Assembly: GCF_965227505.1 (NCBI RefSeq)
Contig: NZ_OZ245757.1
Location: 5,358,978-5,422,977 of the forward strand
DNA length: 64,000 nt
Reading direction: 5' to 3'
Source: Pelagibius sp965227505
GTDB taxonomy: Bacteria; Pseudomonadota; Alphaproteobacteria; Kiloniellales; Kiloniellaceae
Below the pieces are notes generated by a model that saw only the letters and a program-made list of their open reading frames with translations, was not told where the DNA came from and searched no databases. A program made the position numbers and the translations under genes. Below, piece by piece: positions 9,561 through 18,178 of the stretch; within the stretch, counting starts at the first letter, position 1; each line of letters begins with the position of its first letter.

Positions 9561-9917
9561 TCACGGCCCTTCAAGAACAATTCTGCATTTGGCAGTCGAA
9601 ACGGTTTGCTGATTGTCGATCTCTATAACGGTTAACTCATCCGCTTTGACCCATTGACTGGTCTTTGGTAGCGGCACGGAGACCAAAATCGCACCGGCTA
9701 AACTCTCAAGGCGGAGACCTTCGCTACTGAAGTCTGGGAGAAACGTGAACTGAAATCCACCATCGGTCAGGAATGCCTCAACATCGGTCCGGTGCATGCC
9801 AGTCTTCACTGATTGCGATATCAGCAAGCTTCGTTGAGAACTGCAGACCTGTTGTGGGTCCAACGAAACATTAGGTGACGACTGCATCGCCAACACTAAG
9901 AGCATTGCGAGGCTCAT
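9561..9917 (-). CDS. Small secreted protein of unknown function
   Basis: A 118-residue protein. The start MSLAMLLVLAMQSS is chosen because it gives a signal peptide; an upstream in-frame start adds 16 hydrophilic residues. One Cys (QQVCSSQ) follows the signal, and a second lies near the C terminus, so a disulfide is possible. The gene has clearly lower GC than the flanking sox and iol operons. No family was recognised. Confidence 0.55.
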   Translation of the reverse strand: MSLAMLLVLAMQSSPNVSLDPQQVCSSQRSLLISQSVKTGMHRTDVEAFLTDGGFQFTFLPDFSSEGLRLESLAGAILVSVPLPKTSQWVKADELTVIEIDNQQTVSTAKCRIVLEGP

Positions 9918-9961
9918 ATTGAATTCAGCTTTGTGCGTTTGCGATCGGATCCGCGCGGTAC

Positions 9962-10243
9962 TCACGCTTTACACGGGGCTTCAAGCCCAAAGACAGCCAA
10001 TCGATCAAGGTTGGCCCGGTCAATTCGCCTTTGCTGAACCAAGGGCATTACTGACCAGGCCTGGGCGCGGACTTGGCTGTCGACGTCGATACTCTCACGG
10101 CCTATCAGCTTGGCGTCGGCGTCCGGGCATCGCTCGCAAAGGACGATCCGGAGGCGCCCATTGAGAGCGTGATCGTTTTCTGAAGAGGCTTTTACGACTG
10201 AGATGTTTTCTACGGATCTTCTATTCGTACATGCTGGCTGCAA
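9962..10243 (-). CDS. Doubtful small open frame
   Basis: A 93-codon frame downstream of, and overlapping by 23 nt, the DUF7660-like gene. The C-terminal two thirds (for example DADAKLIGRESIDVDSQVRA) look protein-like, but the N terminus lies inside the neighbouring gene and no ribosome-binding site is evident. It could be the remains of a longer gene. No family was recognised. Confidence 0.25.
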   Translation of the reverse strand: MQPACTNRRSVENISVVKASSENDHALNGRLRIVLCERCPDADAKLIGRESIDVDSQVRAQAWSVMPLVQQRRIDRANLDRLAVFGLEAPCKA

Positions 10244-10490
10244 ACAATATCTCAGCGACCGTCTGCCAATCCGGTTCCTCTCGCGGTGCTGATCTCAGGT
10301 TCTTGTTTATGTTTTCCATTGATCCTACCCAAGCTTCTATGGCTTGCAGGAAGTCGTGAAGAGTGAGGTTTTCCCAGCGTTCCGGATGTTCCTCTAGGTC
10401 ACATCGAAGCACCTGCATGAATTCGATGAAGTCCTGCTTTGTCTGGATCTGGGGAATCAAATCCTCAGGTTCTTTCGTCGTTGGGCTCAC
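10221..10490 (-). CDS. DUF7660-like small protein
   Basis: An acidic protein of 89 residues whose core (DFIEFMQVLRCDLEEHPERW, then LHDFLQAIEAW, then WQTVAEILFAASMYE) resembles the DUF7660 family, some members of which are immunity-like. The GTG start at 10490 is preferred because it overlaps the stop codon of the vestigial iolB end (GTGA). That overlap suggests the gene was once translationally coupled to an iolB copy. Function unknown. Confidence 0.6.
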   Translation of the reverse strand: MSPTTKEPEDLIPQIQTKQDFIEFMQVLRCDLEEHPERWENLTLHDFLQAIEAWVGSMENINKNLRSAPREEPDWQTVAEILFAASMYE

Positions 10491-10558
10491 TTCTTCATGA
10501 TCCACTCGGGGGCCGGATCGTTTTTTAAATGCCTTTGGCGATCCGAGCCGGCTATGTC
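10487..10558 (-). pseudogene. Vestigial 3' end of iolB
   Basis: Read on the minus strand, this segment encodes AG-x2-RQRHLKNDPAPEWIMKK and a stop. That closely matches the C terminus of the intact iolB 1.65 kb away (RQWHFKNDPAHDWIMKK, stop). Nucleotide similarity covers about 70 bp and stops abruptly upstream. The ankyrin gene lies between the two copies, so the pair marks a duplication or insertion that displaced an older iolB end. Confidence 0.8.
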
Positions 10559-10602
10559 ACCCTAGAAACTGCGCGTCGCAGGCGCTGGTCATCCGGAGAC
10601 CA

Positions 10603-11997
10603 TTACCGCCCGGCGGCCTTTCTCAGCCGCTCCAGTACGGCGGTCCCCCTTATGTCTGCATTAAAGCTCCCCGAGTCATAGGCATCGCTTCCACCCTTGG
10701 CTTCTATGGTCGCATCGGCCCCGCGGTCGAGCAGCAGGTCGATCTCTTCCGGCCCCATGGCATAGGCTGCTGCGAGGTGCAGGGCTGTTCCGCCGTTCCC
10801 GGATCGCAGGTTCACATCGGCGCCACGGTCCAGCAGAGCAGTCATGACCGAAGTGTTGTGGTTCCGGTACGTGGCCAGATGCAGTGGAGCGTAGTCCTGC
10901 GGTCCGTAGCGAGAGTTGACGTCGGCCCCGGCATCGATCAGAGCAAGGGCGATGGAGGCATCGTTGTTGAAGGCGGCAGCCCAGTTGAGCGGCGGGCCGA
11001 ATTCCCCTGCCTTGGCCGAGATGTCGGCCCCGCGTTCCATCAGAACTCGAATGACTCCTGGCTCGGTGCTTGTAACGGCAGCCGTATGCAAGGGGGTCAT
11101 CTGGTCTTCGGCCAAAGCCGCTATGTTCGCACCGCGATCGATCAACAACTCCACAATTTGGGGGTTGGGGCTGAAGGCGGTCGCCTGGTGGAGAGGGGTC
11201 CGGCCTCTGTGCGCAACGGCGTGAAGATCAGCTCCTTGGTCCAGCAGGAACTCGATGAACTGAGGGTCGTTTTCGTAAGCCACAGCGTAATGCAGGGCGG
11301 AGGCTTTAAGCCAATTCTGATCGTTGACCTTTGCGCCCGCGGCCAACAGAAGCGCACCGACCTCCTGCCCACGCGCCCCATGGGTTGGCGAGTCGGAAGG
11401 ATCGGCGTTCTCTATCAGCGCGAGGTCGAACGGCGGTGATTCGGCAAAAAGCCTCGGGAAGAAGCCGTCTTTTGTATAGCCAACCCAATGGAGAGGCTTT
11501 GCATAGGCGACATCGTTGGCACGCACATCGGCGCCATGCGACAAGAGCAGTCTGTAGACGTCGGGGTTTCGCTTGCGCCCGGCATGGTGCAGCGGAGTGC
11601 CGCCACGTTCTTTGTCCTTGGCATCGACGTCGGCGCCCGCCTCCAGAAGCACCCTGGCCACCTCCACGTTGTCATTGAACAGGACTGCCATATGGAGCGG
11701 CGACAGTCCCAGCCAGCTTGGCGTATCCGGATCGGCGCCCTGAGCGACCAGATAGCGGATCGCTTCGGGGTTATCGCTGAGGGCCGCGGCGTACTGCAGC
11801 ACAGAGTAGCCGGCGTCGCTGCGGGCGTTGGGGTCGATGCCGCTTGCGAGTTCAACCGAGATTTCGAGCGGCCCCGCCGACTGCCAGAACATGGGCTCGC
11901 AGAGTTGCTTGCACCCGCCAACCGGCTGAGTCGCACAGGACGTGAGACTAAGGACAATGCCGAAGAAGATTCCTGGCAGGGCTACTGCGCGAACCAT
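10603..11997 (-). CDS. Ankyrin-repeat lipoprotein
   Basis: A 464-residue protein. An N-terminal lipoprotein signal with lipobox LTSC is followed by roughly ten to twelve ankyrin repeats, recognisable by recurring GADVDAKDKERGGTPLHHA-type units. The ATG at 11997 is chosen because GGAGAG lies 9 nt upstream; an in-frame TTG lies 9 nt further up. The predicted location is the periplasmic face of a membrane, for protein-protein contacts. It lies in the lower-GC islet between the sox and iol clusters. The partner is unknown. Confidence 0.88.
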   Translation of the reverse strand: MVRAVALPGIFFGIVLSLTSCATQPVGGCKQLCEPMFWQSAGPLEISVELASGIDPNARSDAGYSVLQYAAALSDNPEAIRYLVAQGADPDTPSWLGLSPLHMAVLFNDNVEVARVLLEAGADVDAKDKERGGTPLHHAGRKRNPDVYRLLLSHGADVRANDVAYAKPLHWVGYTKDGFFPRLFAESPPFDLALIENADPSDSPTHGARGQEVGALLLAAGAKVNDQNWLKASALHYAVAYENDPQFIEFLLDQGADLHAVAHRGRTPLHQATAFSPNPQIVELLIDRGANIAALAEDQMTPLHTAAVTSTEPGVIRVLMERGADISAKAGEFGPPLNWAAAFNNDASIALALIDAGADVNSRYGPQDYAPLHLATYRNHNTSVMTALLDRGADVNLRSGNGGTALHLAAAYAMGPEEIDLLLDRGADATIEAKGGSDAYDSGSFNADIRGTAVLERLRKAAGR

Positions 11998-12141
11998 AAC
12001 GCTCAACTCTCCAAGGTGATTTCAACCATGAGGTTAAGTTGATGATGGAGAGATTTCCAGGCCTATATCGCCTGACGTCGCAACAGGAGCGTGGCGCGTT
12101 GAGTCTCTGTTCCGCCTTGGCCGAGTGGCAGAGAGCCGCCC

Positions 12142-12945
12142 CTACTTCTTCATGATCCAGTCATGGGCCGGGTCGTTCTTGAAGTGCCATTGGCGCACCG
12201 GGCCGGCCATCACATTCAGGTAGTAGAGATCGTAGCCGTGGGGGGCGCCGACCGGGTGGTAGCCGCGGGGCACCATCACGCAATTGCCGTCTTCCACGGC
12301 CATGGTCTCGTCGATGGAGCGGTCGTCGGTGTAGACCCGCTGGAAGGCGAAGCCCTGGGGCGGGTTCAGGTGGTGGTAGTAGGTCTCCTCCAGGCTCGAT
12401 TCCGTCGGGATGTTGTCGGTGTCGTGCTTGTGCGGCGGATAGCTCGACCAGTTGCCGTTGGGGGTGATCACCTCCACCACCAGCAGGCTGTCGGCGGGCT
12501 CGGTCTCCGGCAGGATGTTGTAGATCAGGCGCCGGTTGGTGCCGCGGCCGCGCTCCTCGAAGCCCACGTCCTCCGGCGCGATGAGGCGCACCGGATGAGT
12601 GCCGGCGCCGGGGGCCGAGCAGACGGCGAGTTCGACCTCGGTCCTGGCGGTGACGCTGTAGCGCTCGCCGTTGGGCACATAGACGGAGGAGGGGGCCTTG
12701 CCCTCGAAAACCGACATGCGCTCACCCAGATCGGCAAAGTTCTGGCCGCCGGCCTCGATGTCCGCCTTGCCAGTCACCAGCACCAGGCAGACCTCCTGAT
12801 CGCCGGTCTCGCGGGCGAGGGTCTGGCCGGTCGTTAGCTTGAAGACCTTGAAGCCGACATGGCGCCAGCCGGCAGACTCCGGCGAGACGGAGAGCACCTC
12901 GCCGTCGGCATCGGGGGTTCGCGGTTTCACCAGGAGCTTGGGCAT
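12142..12945 (-). CDS. iolB: 5-deoxy-glucuronate isomerase
   Basis: A 267-residue bicupin enzyme of myo-inositol catabolism that converts 5-deoxy-D-glucuronate to 2-deoxy-5-keto-D-gluconate. The metal-binding stretch SSYPPHKHDTDN with a downstream Glu-rich EETYYHHLNP is characteristic, as is the C-terminal VPRGYHPVGAPHGYDLYYLNVMAGP region. It is the last gene of the minus-strand iol operon. A short copy of its 3' end persists at 10487-10558. Confidence 0.95.
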   Translation of the reverse strand: MPKLLVKPRTPDADGEVLSVSPESAGWRHVGFKVFKLTTGQTLARETGDQEVCLVLVTGKADIEAGGQNFADLGERMSVFEGKAPSSVYVPNGERYSVTARTEVELAVCSAPGAGTHPVRLIAPEDVGFEERGRGTNRRLIYNILPETEPADSLLVVEVITPNGNWSSYPPHKHDTDNIPTESSLEETYYHHLNPPQGFAFQRVYTDDRSIDETMAVEDGNCVMVPRGYHPVGAPHGYDLYYLNVMAGPVRQWHFKNDPAHDWIMKK

Positions 12946-12970
12946 ATCAGGTCTCTCGTGCTTAAAGGGG

Positions 12971-13180
12971 TTAGCGGTTGCCGTTACCGGAGGAACCGTC
13001 TTTCGGCGGCTCGTATTTCCACAACAGCGCCCAGATAGCGTAGGCCAGCACGGCGAAGGAGATGATCTGCCAGAGCGGCTGTTCGCCGATGGTCTCCAGC
13101 ACCAGCCAGAGGAAACAGACCGCGACGATCAGCACCCGGCGATAGAGCGGCCGGAACCAGGGGTGGGTGTTGTCGAGCAT
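12971..13180 (-). CDS. Small two-helix membrane protein
   Basis: A 69-residue protein with two predicted transmembrane helices (VLIVAVCFLWLVLETIG and ISFAVLAYAIWALLW) and a charged tail. Its ATG overlaps the last base of the iolE stop codon, so it is translated as part of the iol operon between iolE and iolB. It resembles small DUF3329-like membrane proteins. Function unknown. Confidence 0.75.
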   Translation of the reverse strand: MLDNTHPWFRPLYRRVLIVAVCFLWLVLETIGEQPLWQIISFAVLAYAIWALLWKYEPPKDGSSGNGNR

Positions 13181-14082
13181 CAGGCCGAGCTCTGGGCAAG
13201 GCCGGCCTCCGCCGCGAAGCGGGCGAGGTTCTTGTGGCCAAGGGCGGCGTAGACGCCCGGGTTCGCCTTGGCCGGGTCCTGCTCGGCCTCCACCACCAGC
13301 CAGCCTTCGTAGCGCGGCGCACGCAGGGCGCCGAGGACGGCGGCAAAGTCCACGCAGCCGTCGCCGGGGACGGTGAAGATGCCGGCAATTACGGCGTCGA
13401 GGAAACTCAGATCCTCGGCGTGCAGCTGGCTCAGCACCTCCGGGCGCAGGTCCTTGCAGTGCACATGGGTGATGCGCGCTGCGTAGCGGCGGGCAAGGGC
13501 CACCGGGTCGGCGCCGGCCAGAACGGCGTGCCCGGTGTCGAGCAGCAGACCGACCGCATTGCCGGCGGCTTCCATGAAGGCGTCGGTCTCCGCTTCGGTC
13601 TCCACGACGGTGCCGGCGTGGTGGTGGTAAGCCAGTTGCAGACCAGCATCGCGCACGCGCTCGGCCACCTCGCTGACACGGGCGGCGAAGGCCGTCATCT
13701 CTGCTGGCGACAAGCTGGGGCTCTGCGACAGCGGGACGTCCTGGCGGCCATGGATGGCGTTGCTGGTCTCGGCAAAAATGACCTGCTCGCAGCCCATGGC
13801 CTTGAGCAGCGCGAGATGCGGGCCCATGGCATCGAACTCCGCCGCCGCGTCCCGCTCCAGCAGGTGGCCGGAATACCAGCCGGAGACCAGGGAGAGGTCG
13901 TGGCTTTCCAGCAAGGGCGCCAGCGTGGCGGCGTCGCGGGGAAATTTGTTGCCCATCTCGATGCCCTCGAAGCCGGCGGCGCGGGCCTCGCGCAGGCAGG
14001 TCTCCAGCGGCGTCTCGCCGCCCAGGCTCTCCAGGTCGTCGTTCGACCAGGCGATGGGATTGGTGCCGAGTCTGATCGTCAT
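13180..14082 (-). CDS. iolE: Inosose dehydratase
   Basis: A 300-residue TIM-barrel (xylose-isomerase-like) enzyme that dehydrates 2-keto-myo-inositol to the diketone used by IolD. Typical blocks are NPIAWSNDD near the start, YHHHAGTVVETE, LLLDTGHAVLAG and HCKDLR, which supply the metal ligands. MTIRLGTNP is the chosen start; an upstream in-frame ATG runs into iolD. It lies 16 nt after iolD. Confidence 0.93.
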   Translation of the reverse strand: MTIRLGTNPIAWSNDDLESLGGETPLETCLREARAAGFEGIEMGNKFPRDAATLAPLLESHDLSLVSGWYSGHLLERDAAAEFDAMGPHLALLKAMGCEQVIFAETSNAIHGRQDVPLSQSPSLSPAEMTAFAARVSEVAERVRDAGLQLAYHHHAGTVVETEAETDAFMEAAGNAVGLLLDTGHAVLAGADPVALARRYAARITHVHCKDLRPEVLSQLHAEDLSFLDAVIAGIFTVPGDGCVDFAAVLGALRAPRYEGWLVVEAEQDPAKANPGVYAALGHKNLARFAAEAGLAQSSA

Positions 14083-14098
14083 GGCCTCACGCTCCGTC

Positions 14099-15970
14099 TC
14101 AATCCGCCAGGCGCTGCCGGGCCCTGGCCGCGGTGTAGGCCGCATGGGCTTCGCGCACCGGGCCGCGTTCCGAGACCTCAGGCACCGCCACGTCCCACCA
14201 GGTGCCGCCTGCCTCGGTGGTGATCATGGGATCGGTGTCGATGACGATGGCCCGCGGCCCCTCGATGTCCTGATGCATCTGCAGGGCCGCTTCCAATGCG
14301 TCGATGGAATCGACCTTCACCGCCTGGGCCCCCAGGCTTGCGGCATGGGCGCGGAAGTCGATCTCCGGCAGCTTCTCGTGGCGGGCATGCTGCAGCAGGT
14401 TGTTGAAGGACTCGCCACCGGTGCCCCGCTGCAGGCGGTTGATGCAGCCGAAGCCGCGGTTGTCCAGAACCACGATGGTGAGGCGCAGGCCCAGCATGGC
14501 GGCGGTGGCGATTTCCGAATTCATCATGAGATAGCTGCCGTCACCGACCATGACGATGACCTCGCGGTCCGGCCGGGCGAGCTTGACGCCGATCCCGCCG
14601 GCAATCTCGTAGCCCATACAGGAATAGCCGTACTCCAGGTGGTAGCCGCCGGGCGCGCTGCTGCGCCAGAGCTTGTGCAGTTCGCCCGGCAGGCCGCCGG
14701 CGGCGCAGACCACGATGGCGTCCGCATCGGCGCTGCGGTTCACTGCACCGATCACCTGCGCATCGCTGGGCAGGGCATCGCTGGGGAGGCGCCCATTGCC
14801 AGCACCCTCGTTGGCGCGGGCCGCCTCGGCGGCCTGGTTCCAGGCGCCAATGCGCGCGCTGACCGCGTCCAGCCAGTCGGACGGGCTGCGGTACTGGGGA
14901 AGCTGGGCGCTCAGGGTGTCGAGCCCTTCGCGGGCGTCGGCCACCAGCGGCTCGGCCTGATGCTTGGCGGCGTCGAAGGATGCGGTGTTGAGCTGGATCA
15001 GCCGGCGCGCCGGGTTCTTGAAGAGCGCGCGCGAGCCCGTCGTGAAGTCCTGCAGGCGGGTGCCGACGGCGAGGATGACGTCGGCCTCTTCGGCGCACTC
15101 GTTGGCCGCCGAGGTGCCGGTGACGCCGAGGGAGCCGAGGTTCAGCGGATGGTCCCAGGCAAGAGCACTCTTGCCCGCCTGGGTCTCGGTGACCGGGATG
15201 CCGTGGCGCTCGGCGAAGCCGCGCAGGCTGTCGCTGGCAAGACTGTAGTGCACGCCACCGCCGGCGACGATCATCGGCTTTTCGGCCTCGGCGAGGAGCG
15301 CGGCGGCGCGCGTCAGTTCCTGCTGGTCCGGCCGCGGCCGGCGGAAGTGCCGGAGCGTCTCGGCGAAGAAGCTTTCCGGATAGTCATAGGCCTCGGCCTG
15401 CACGTCCTGACAGAGCGCGAGGGTGACGGGCCCGCAGTCGGCAGGGTCGGTCAGCACCGCCATGGCGCGGGGCAGGGCGGTCAGAATCTGTTCCGGCCGG
15501 GTGATGCGGTCCCAGAAGCGCGAAACCGGGCGGAAGCAGTCGTTGGCGCTGACGGTCGCGTCCTGGAAGCTCTCGATCTGCTGCAGCACCGGATCGGGGC
15601 GCCGGTTGGCGAAGACGTCGCCGGGCAGCAGCAGCAGGGGCAGACGGTTGACGTGGGCCACGGCAGCGGCGGTCACCATGTTGGTGGCGCCCGGCCCGAT
15701 GGAGGTGGTGCAGGCCATCGCCCGCCGGCGGTTGCTGGCCTTGGCATAGGCGATGGCGCTATGGGCCATGGCCTGCTCGTTGTGGGCACGGTAGGTGGGC
15801 AGATGGTCCTGGACGCCATACAGCGCCTCGCCCAGGCCGGCGACGTTGCCGTGGCCGAAGATCGCCCAGACTCCGCCGAAGAACGGCACCTCTTGGCCGT
15901 TCGTCTCGATCTTCTGGGCCGCCAGGTAGCGGACCAGCGCCTGGGCCATGGTCAAGCGGAGGGTGGACAT
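14099..15970 (-). CDS. iolD: 3D-(3,5/4)-trihydroxycyclohexane-1,2-dione hydrolase
   Basis: A 623-residue thiamine-diphosphate enzyme of inositol catabolism that opens the ring to 5-deoxy-glucuronate. It has the three-domain acetolactate-synthase-like layout. The C-terminal ThDP/Mg motif is VMVGDGSYLM...NRGFGCINRLQ. The central linker carries LPSDALPSDAQ, the product of a near-perfect 15-bp tandem duplication at 14760-14789. It is the second gene of the minus-strand iol operon. Confidence 0.95.
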   Translation of the reverse strand: MSTLRLTMAQALVRYLAAQKIETNGQEVPFFGGVWAIFGHGNVAGLGEALYGVQDHLPTYRAHNEQAMAHSAIAYAKASNRRRAMACTTSIGPGATNMVTAAAVAHVNRLPLLLLPGDVFANRRPDPVLQQIESFQDATVSANDCFRPVSRFWDRITRPEQILTALPRAMAVLTDPADCGPVTLALCQDVQAEAYDYPESFFAETLRHFRRPRPDQQELTRAAALLAEAEKPMIVAGGGVHYSLASDSLRGFAERHGIPVTETQAGKSALAWDHPLNLGSLGVTGTSAANECAEEADVILAVGTRLQDFTTGSRALFKNPARRLIQLNTASFDAAKHQAEPLVADAREGLDTLSAQLPQYRSPSDWLDAVSARIGAWNQAAEAARANEGAGNGRLPSDALPSDAQVIGAVNRSADADAIVVCAAGGLPGELHKLWRSSAPGGYHLEYGYSCMGYEIAGGIGVKLARPDREVIVMVGDGSYLMMNSEIATAAMLGLRLTIVVLDNRGFGCINRLQRGTGGESFNNLLQHARHEKLPEIDFRAHAASLGAQAVKVDSIDALEAALQMHQDIEGPRAIVIDTDPMITTEAGGTWWDVAVPEVSERGPVREAHAAYTAARARQRLAD

Positions 15971-16005
15971 GGGACTTGCTCTCGCTCCCTAACGTAACTC
16001 GGTCG

Positions 16006-16035
16006 GCGGTCGTTCTCTATGCGGTCGTTCTCTAT
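16006..16035. repeat. 15-bp tandem duplication between iolC and iolD
   Basis: Two exact copies of GCGGTCGTTCTCTAT sit side by side in the 97-nt gap between iolC and iolD. The gap holds no other recognisable feature. Confidence 0.9.
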
Positions 16036-16067
16036 GTAGTGATCCCCGCACCGCAGCGCCGCTGCTT

Positions 16068-18029
16068 TCAGGCGGCCTGCTCCTCTGCAGCCCGCTGCCA
16101 GCCGGCGACCAGGGTGGCGAAGCGCTGCGCCATGGCATCGACCGCCGCGGCGTCGTCGATCTCGCCCTTCAGCCATGCTTTTGCCGGCTCGGCGAAGATG
16201 CTGCGGCCGACGGCAAAGCCTTTCACCAGCGGGTGGCGTGCGGCAAGCAGGAAAGAACCGGTCAGCTCTTCCAGCGGCCGCTCGAGCCCCAGCAGAAGAA
16301 TGCCGCGGCAATGGGGATCACGCGCTTCGACGGTTTCGCAGACGGCACGCCAGGCCGCGTCGTCGGCCAGCGGCTCCAGCTTCCACCAATCCGGCGCCAC
16401 CCCCAGGTCATAGAACCGGGCGATGGCCCGGGCCAGGGTCGTCTCGTCCATCGCACCGTGACGGCTGGCGATCACCTCCAGCAGCAGTTCGTGACCGCTG
16501 CGCCGGCAGGCGTCGAACAGCCGCACAACCTGTTGCTCCTGGTCGAGACGCAGATCTTCGGGATCGTCCGGGTGGTAGAAGGCCAGACATTTCACGCAGG
16601 TGGTCAGCGGCCATTCGGTAAGGGCACCGCCCAGGTCCGGCCCCTCTTCGAAGGCCAGCGGACGGGAACCCGGCAGTTCGATCGGCCGGCCGACCCAGAG
16701 ATCGCCCTCCGCTGCCGCGTGCAAGGCGTCGCGCCCCAGGCGGTCGTCGATTAGGAAGCCGAAGCCCGGTTGGCCGTTGGCCACCTGCCGGGCCGCCCGT
16801 AGGGCCAAGCTCTTGAACTCCCCGATGGCTGCGCGGTCCCGGCCGCATTCTCGCGCCAGATCCTCGAGCTGGCTGCGGTGATCGACCGCGAGGATACAGA
16901 GGCTGTCGTAGCGCTGCGGCCGGGTGGTCGCCCAGTGGACCCGGTTCAAGTCAGGATCTTGCCGCAGAGCGCGATGGTCGCTGCCGCGTTCGAAGTAGTA
17001 GCTGAGTTCGGTCCAGGACGGCACGGCAGGGGCGCAGCCGTGGCGGGAGACAGCGAAGGCGCCGCAGGCGTTGGCGAACTTGCAGCAGGTTTCCAGCGGC
17101 TCGTCGCGCAGCCAGCCGCGCAGGAAACCGCTCATAAAGGCATCGCCCGCGCCCAGCACGTTGTAGACCTCCACCGGGAAGCCCGGACCGGAGACGCCGT
17201 CATCCAGGGAGTCGGGAATCGCGCCGGGAAAGACCACGCAGCCCATGGGCCCGCGCTTGCAGACGATGGTGGCGTCGCTCAGGCGGCGCACCGCGCGGAT
17301 GGCCTCCAGCGTGTCGGTGGTGCCGCCGGCGATGTGCAGCTCTTCCTCCGTGCCGACGATGAGATCGCAGAGCGGCAGGACGGTCTGCAGGTGCTTGGAG
17401 ACGGCGGTATTCTCGACAAAGCGCTCCTCGCCCAGGCCATGGCCGGTGAGACCCCAGAGCACCGGCCGGTAGTCGATGTCGAGCACCACCTTGCGCCCCG
17501 CCTCCCGCGCCAGCTGCGCGGCCTTGCGCGAGGCCGCTTCGACGCCGGGGGCCGAGAAATGGGTGCCGGTGACCACCACTGCCTTGGCCGAGGCGATGTA
17601 GTCGGCGTCGATATCGTCTTCGCTGATCGCCATGTCGGCGCAGTTCTCGCGGTAGAAGATCAGCGGGAAGCTGTCCTCGTTGCGGATACCGAGAATGACC
17701 AGGGCCGTCAGCCGTTCCGGGTCCGTCTTCAGACGGCTGGTGTCCACCCCCTCGGCGATGAGGGTTTCGCGGATGAAGCGCCCCATGTGTTCGTCGCCGA
17801 CGCGGCTGAGAAACCCCGCCTTCAGGCCCAGGCGCGCGGAGCCGACGGCAATGTTGGCGGGACAGCCGCCGATGTACTTGGCGAAGCTGCCCATATCCTC
17901 CAGGCGGCCGCCGACCTGCTGTCCGTAAAGGTCGACCGAGCAGCGGCCGATGGTGATGAGATCGAGGGCAGCGCCCCTATCCCCAGCGCTTCTATCGACG
18001 CTGCCCGAGCCCAAAGAATCCTCGCCCAT
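16068..18029 (-). CDS. iolC: 5-dehydro-2-deoxygluconokinase fused to DUF2090 aldolase-like domain
   Basis: A 653-residue bifunctional protein. Residues from about 20 to 330 are a PfkB-type sugar kinase with IGRCSVDLYG and FAKYIGGCPANIAVG at the N terminus and the catalytic NVLGAGDAFMSGF near the end of the domain. Residues from about 345 to 650 match DUF2090, the TIM-barrel domain thought to act as the 2-deoxy-5-keto-gluconate-6-phosphate aldolase step. The fusion is common in proteobacterial iol operons. It is the first gene of the minus-strand operon; the operon promoter lies in the 149-nt divergent gap with iolG. Confidence 0.94.
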   Translation of the reverse strand: MGEDSLGSGSVDRSAGDRGAALDLITIGRCSVDLYGQQVGGRLEDMGSFAKYIGGCPANIAVGSARLGLKAGFLSRVGDEHMGRFIRETLIAEGVDTSRLKTDPERLTALVILGIRNEDSFPLIFYRENCADMAISEDDIDADYIASAKAVVVTGTHFSAPGVEAASRKAAQLAREAGRKVVLDIDYRPVLWGLTGHGLGEERFVENTAVSKHLQTVLPLCDLIVGTEEELHIAGGTTDTLEAIRAVRRLSDATIVCKRGPMGCVVFPGAIPDSLDDGVSGPGFPVEVYNVLGAGDAFMSGFLRGWLRDEPLETCCKFANACGAFAVSRHGCAPAVPSWTELSYYFERGSDHRALRQDPDLNRVHWATTRPQRYDSLCILAVDHRSQLEDLARECGRDRAAIGEFKSLALRAARQVANGQPGFGFLIDDRLGRDALHAAAEGDLWVGRPIELPGSRPLAFEEGPDLGGALTEWPLTTCVKCLAFYHPDDPEDLRLDQEQQVVRLFDACRRSGHELLLEVIASRHGAMDETTLARAIARFYDLGVAPDWWKLEPLADDAAWRAVCETVEARDPHCRGILLLGLERPLEELTGSFLLAARHPLVKGFAVGRSIFAEPAKAWLKGEIDDAAAVDAMAQRFATLVAGWQRAAEEQAA

Positions 18030-18089
18030 GATGCGGCCGTCTCCCCTGGTGCTGACACGAGGTCAGGATGTATTGAGAGCCGCGCTTTG

Positions 18090-18146
18090 TTCCGCGCTTG
18101 GAAGAATGAAACATAACATCTATTAATGGGTCAATATGGAATTCCA
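18090..18146. promoter_or_regulatory. Candidate operators in the iolC/iolG divergent promoter
   Basis: Two palindromes lie in the AT-rich gap between the divergent iolC and iolG genes: TTCC-N6-GGAA at 18090-18103 and the perfect TGGAATTCCA at 18137-18146. From memory, rhizobial IolR repressors bind GGAA-N6-TTCC palindromes. These sites use the same half-sites, but the first has them in the opposite order. The linked RpiR-family gene at 19206 is the obvious candidate to bind them. Confidence 0.4.
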
Positions 18147-18178
18147 GTTCTATTTTGGTCCCGGGGAAGGGGGAGGCA

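Noticed and set aside
12112..12136. tRNA-like stretch containing CTTGGCCGAGTGGCAGAG, which resembles a Ser/Leu tRNA D-arm.
   Set aside because: No acceptor stem, anticodon arm or T-loop can be paired around it.
10487..12213. Target-site duplication of a transposon around the ankyrin gene.
   Set aside because: The repeated segment is about 70 bp and coding, far too long for a typical target duplication, and no transposase or terminal inverted repeats were seen.
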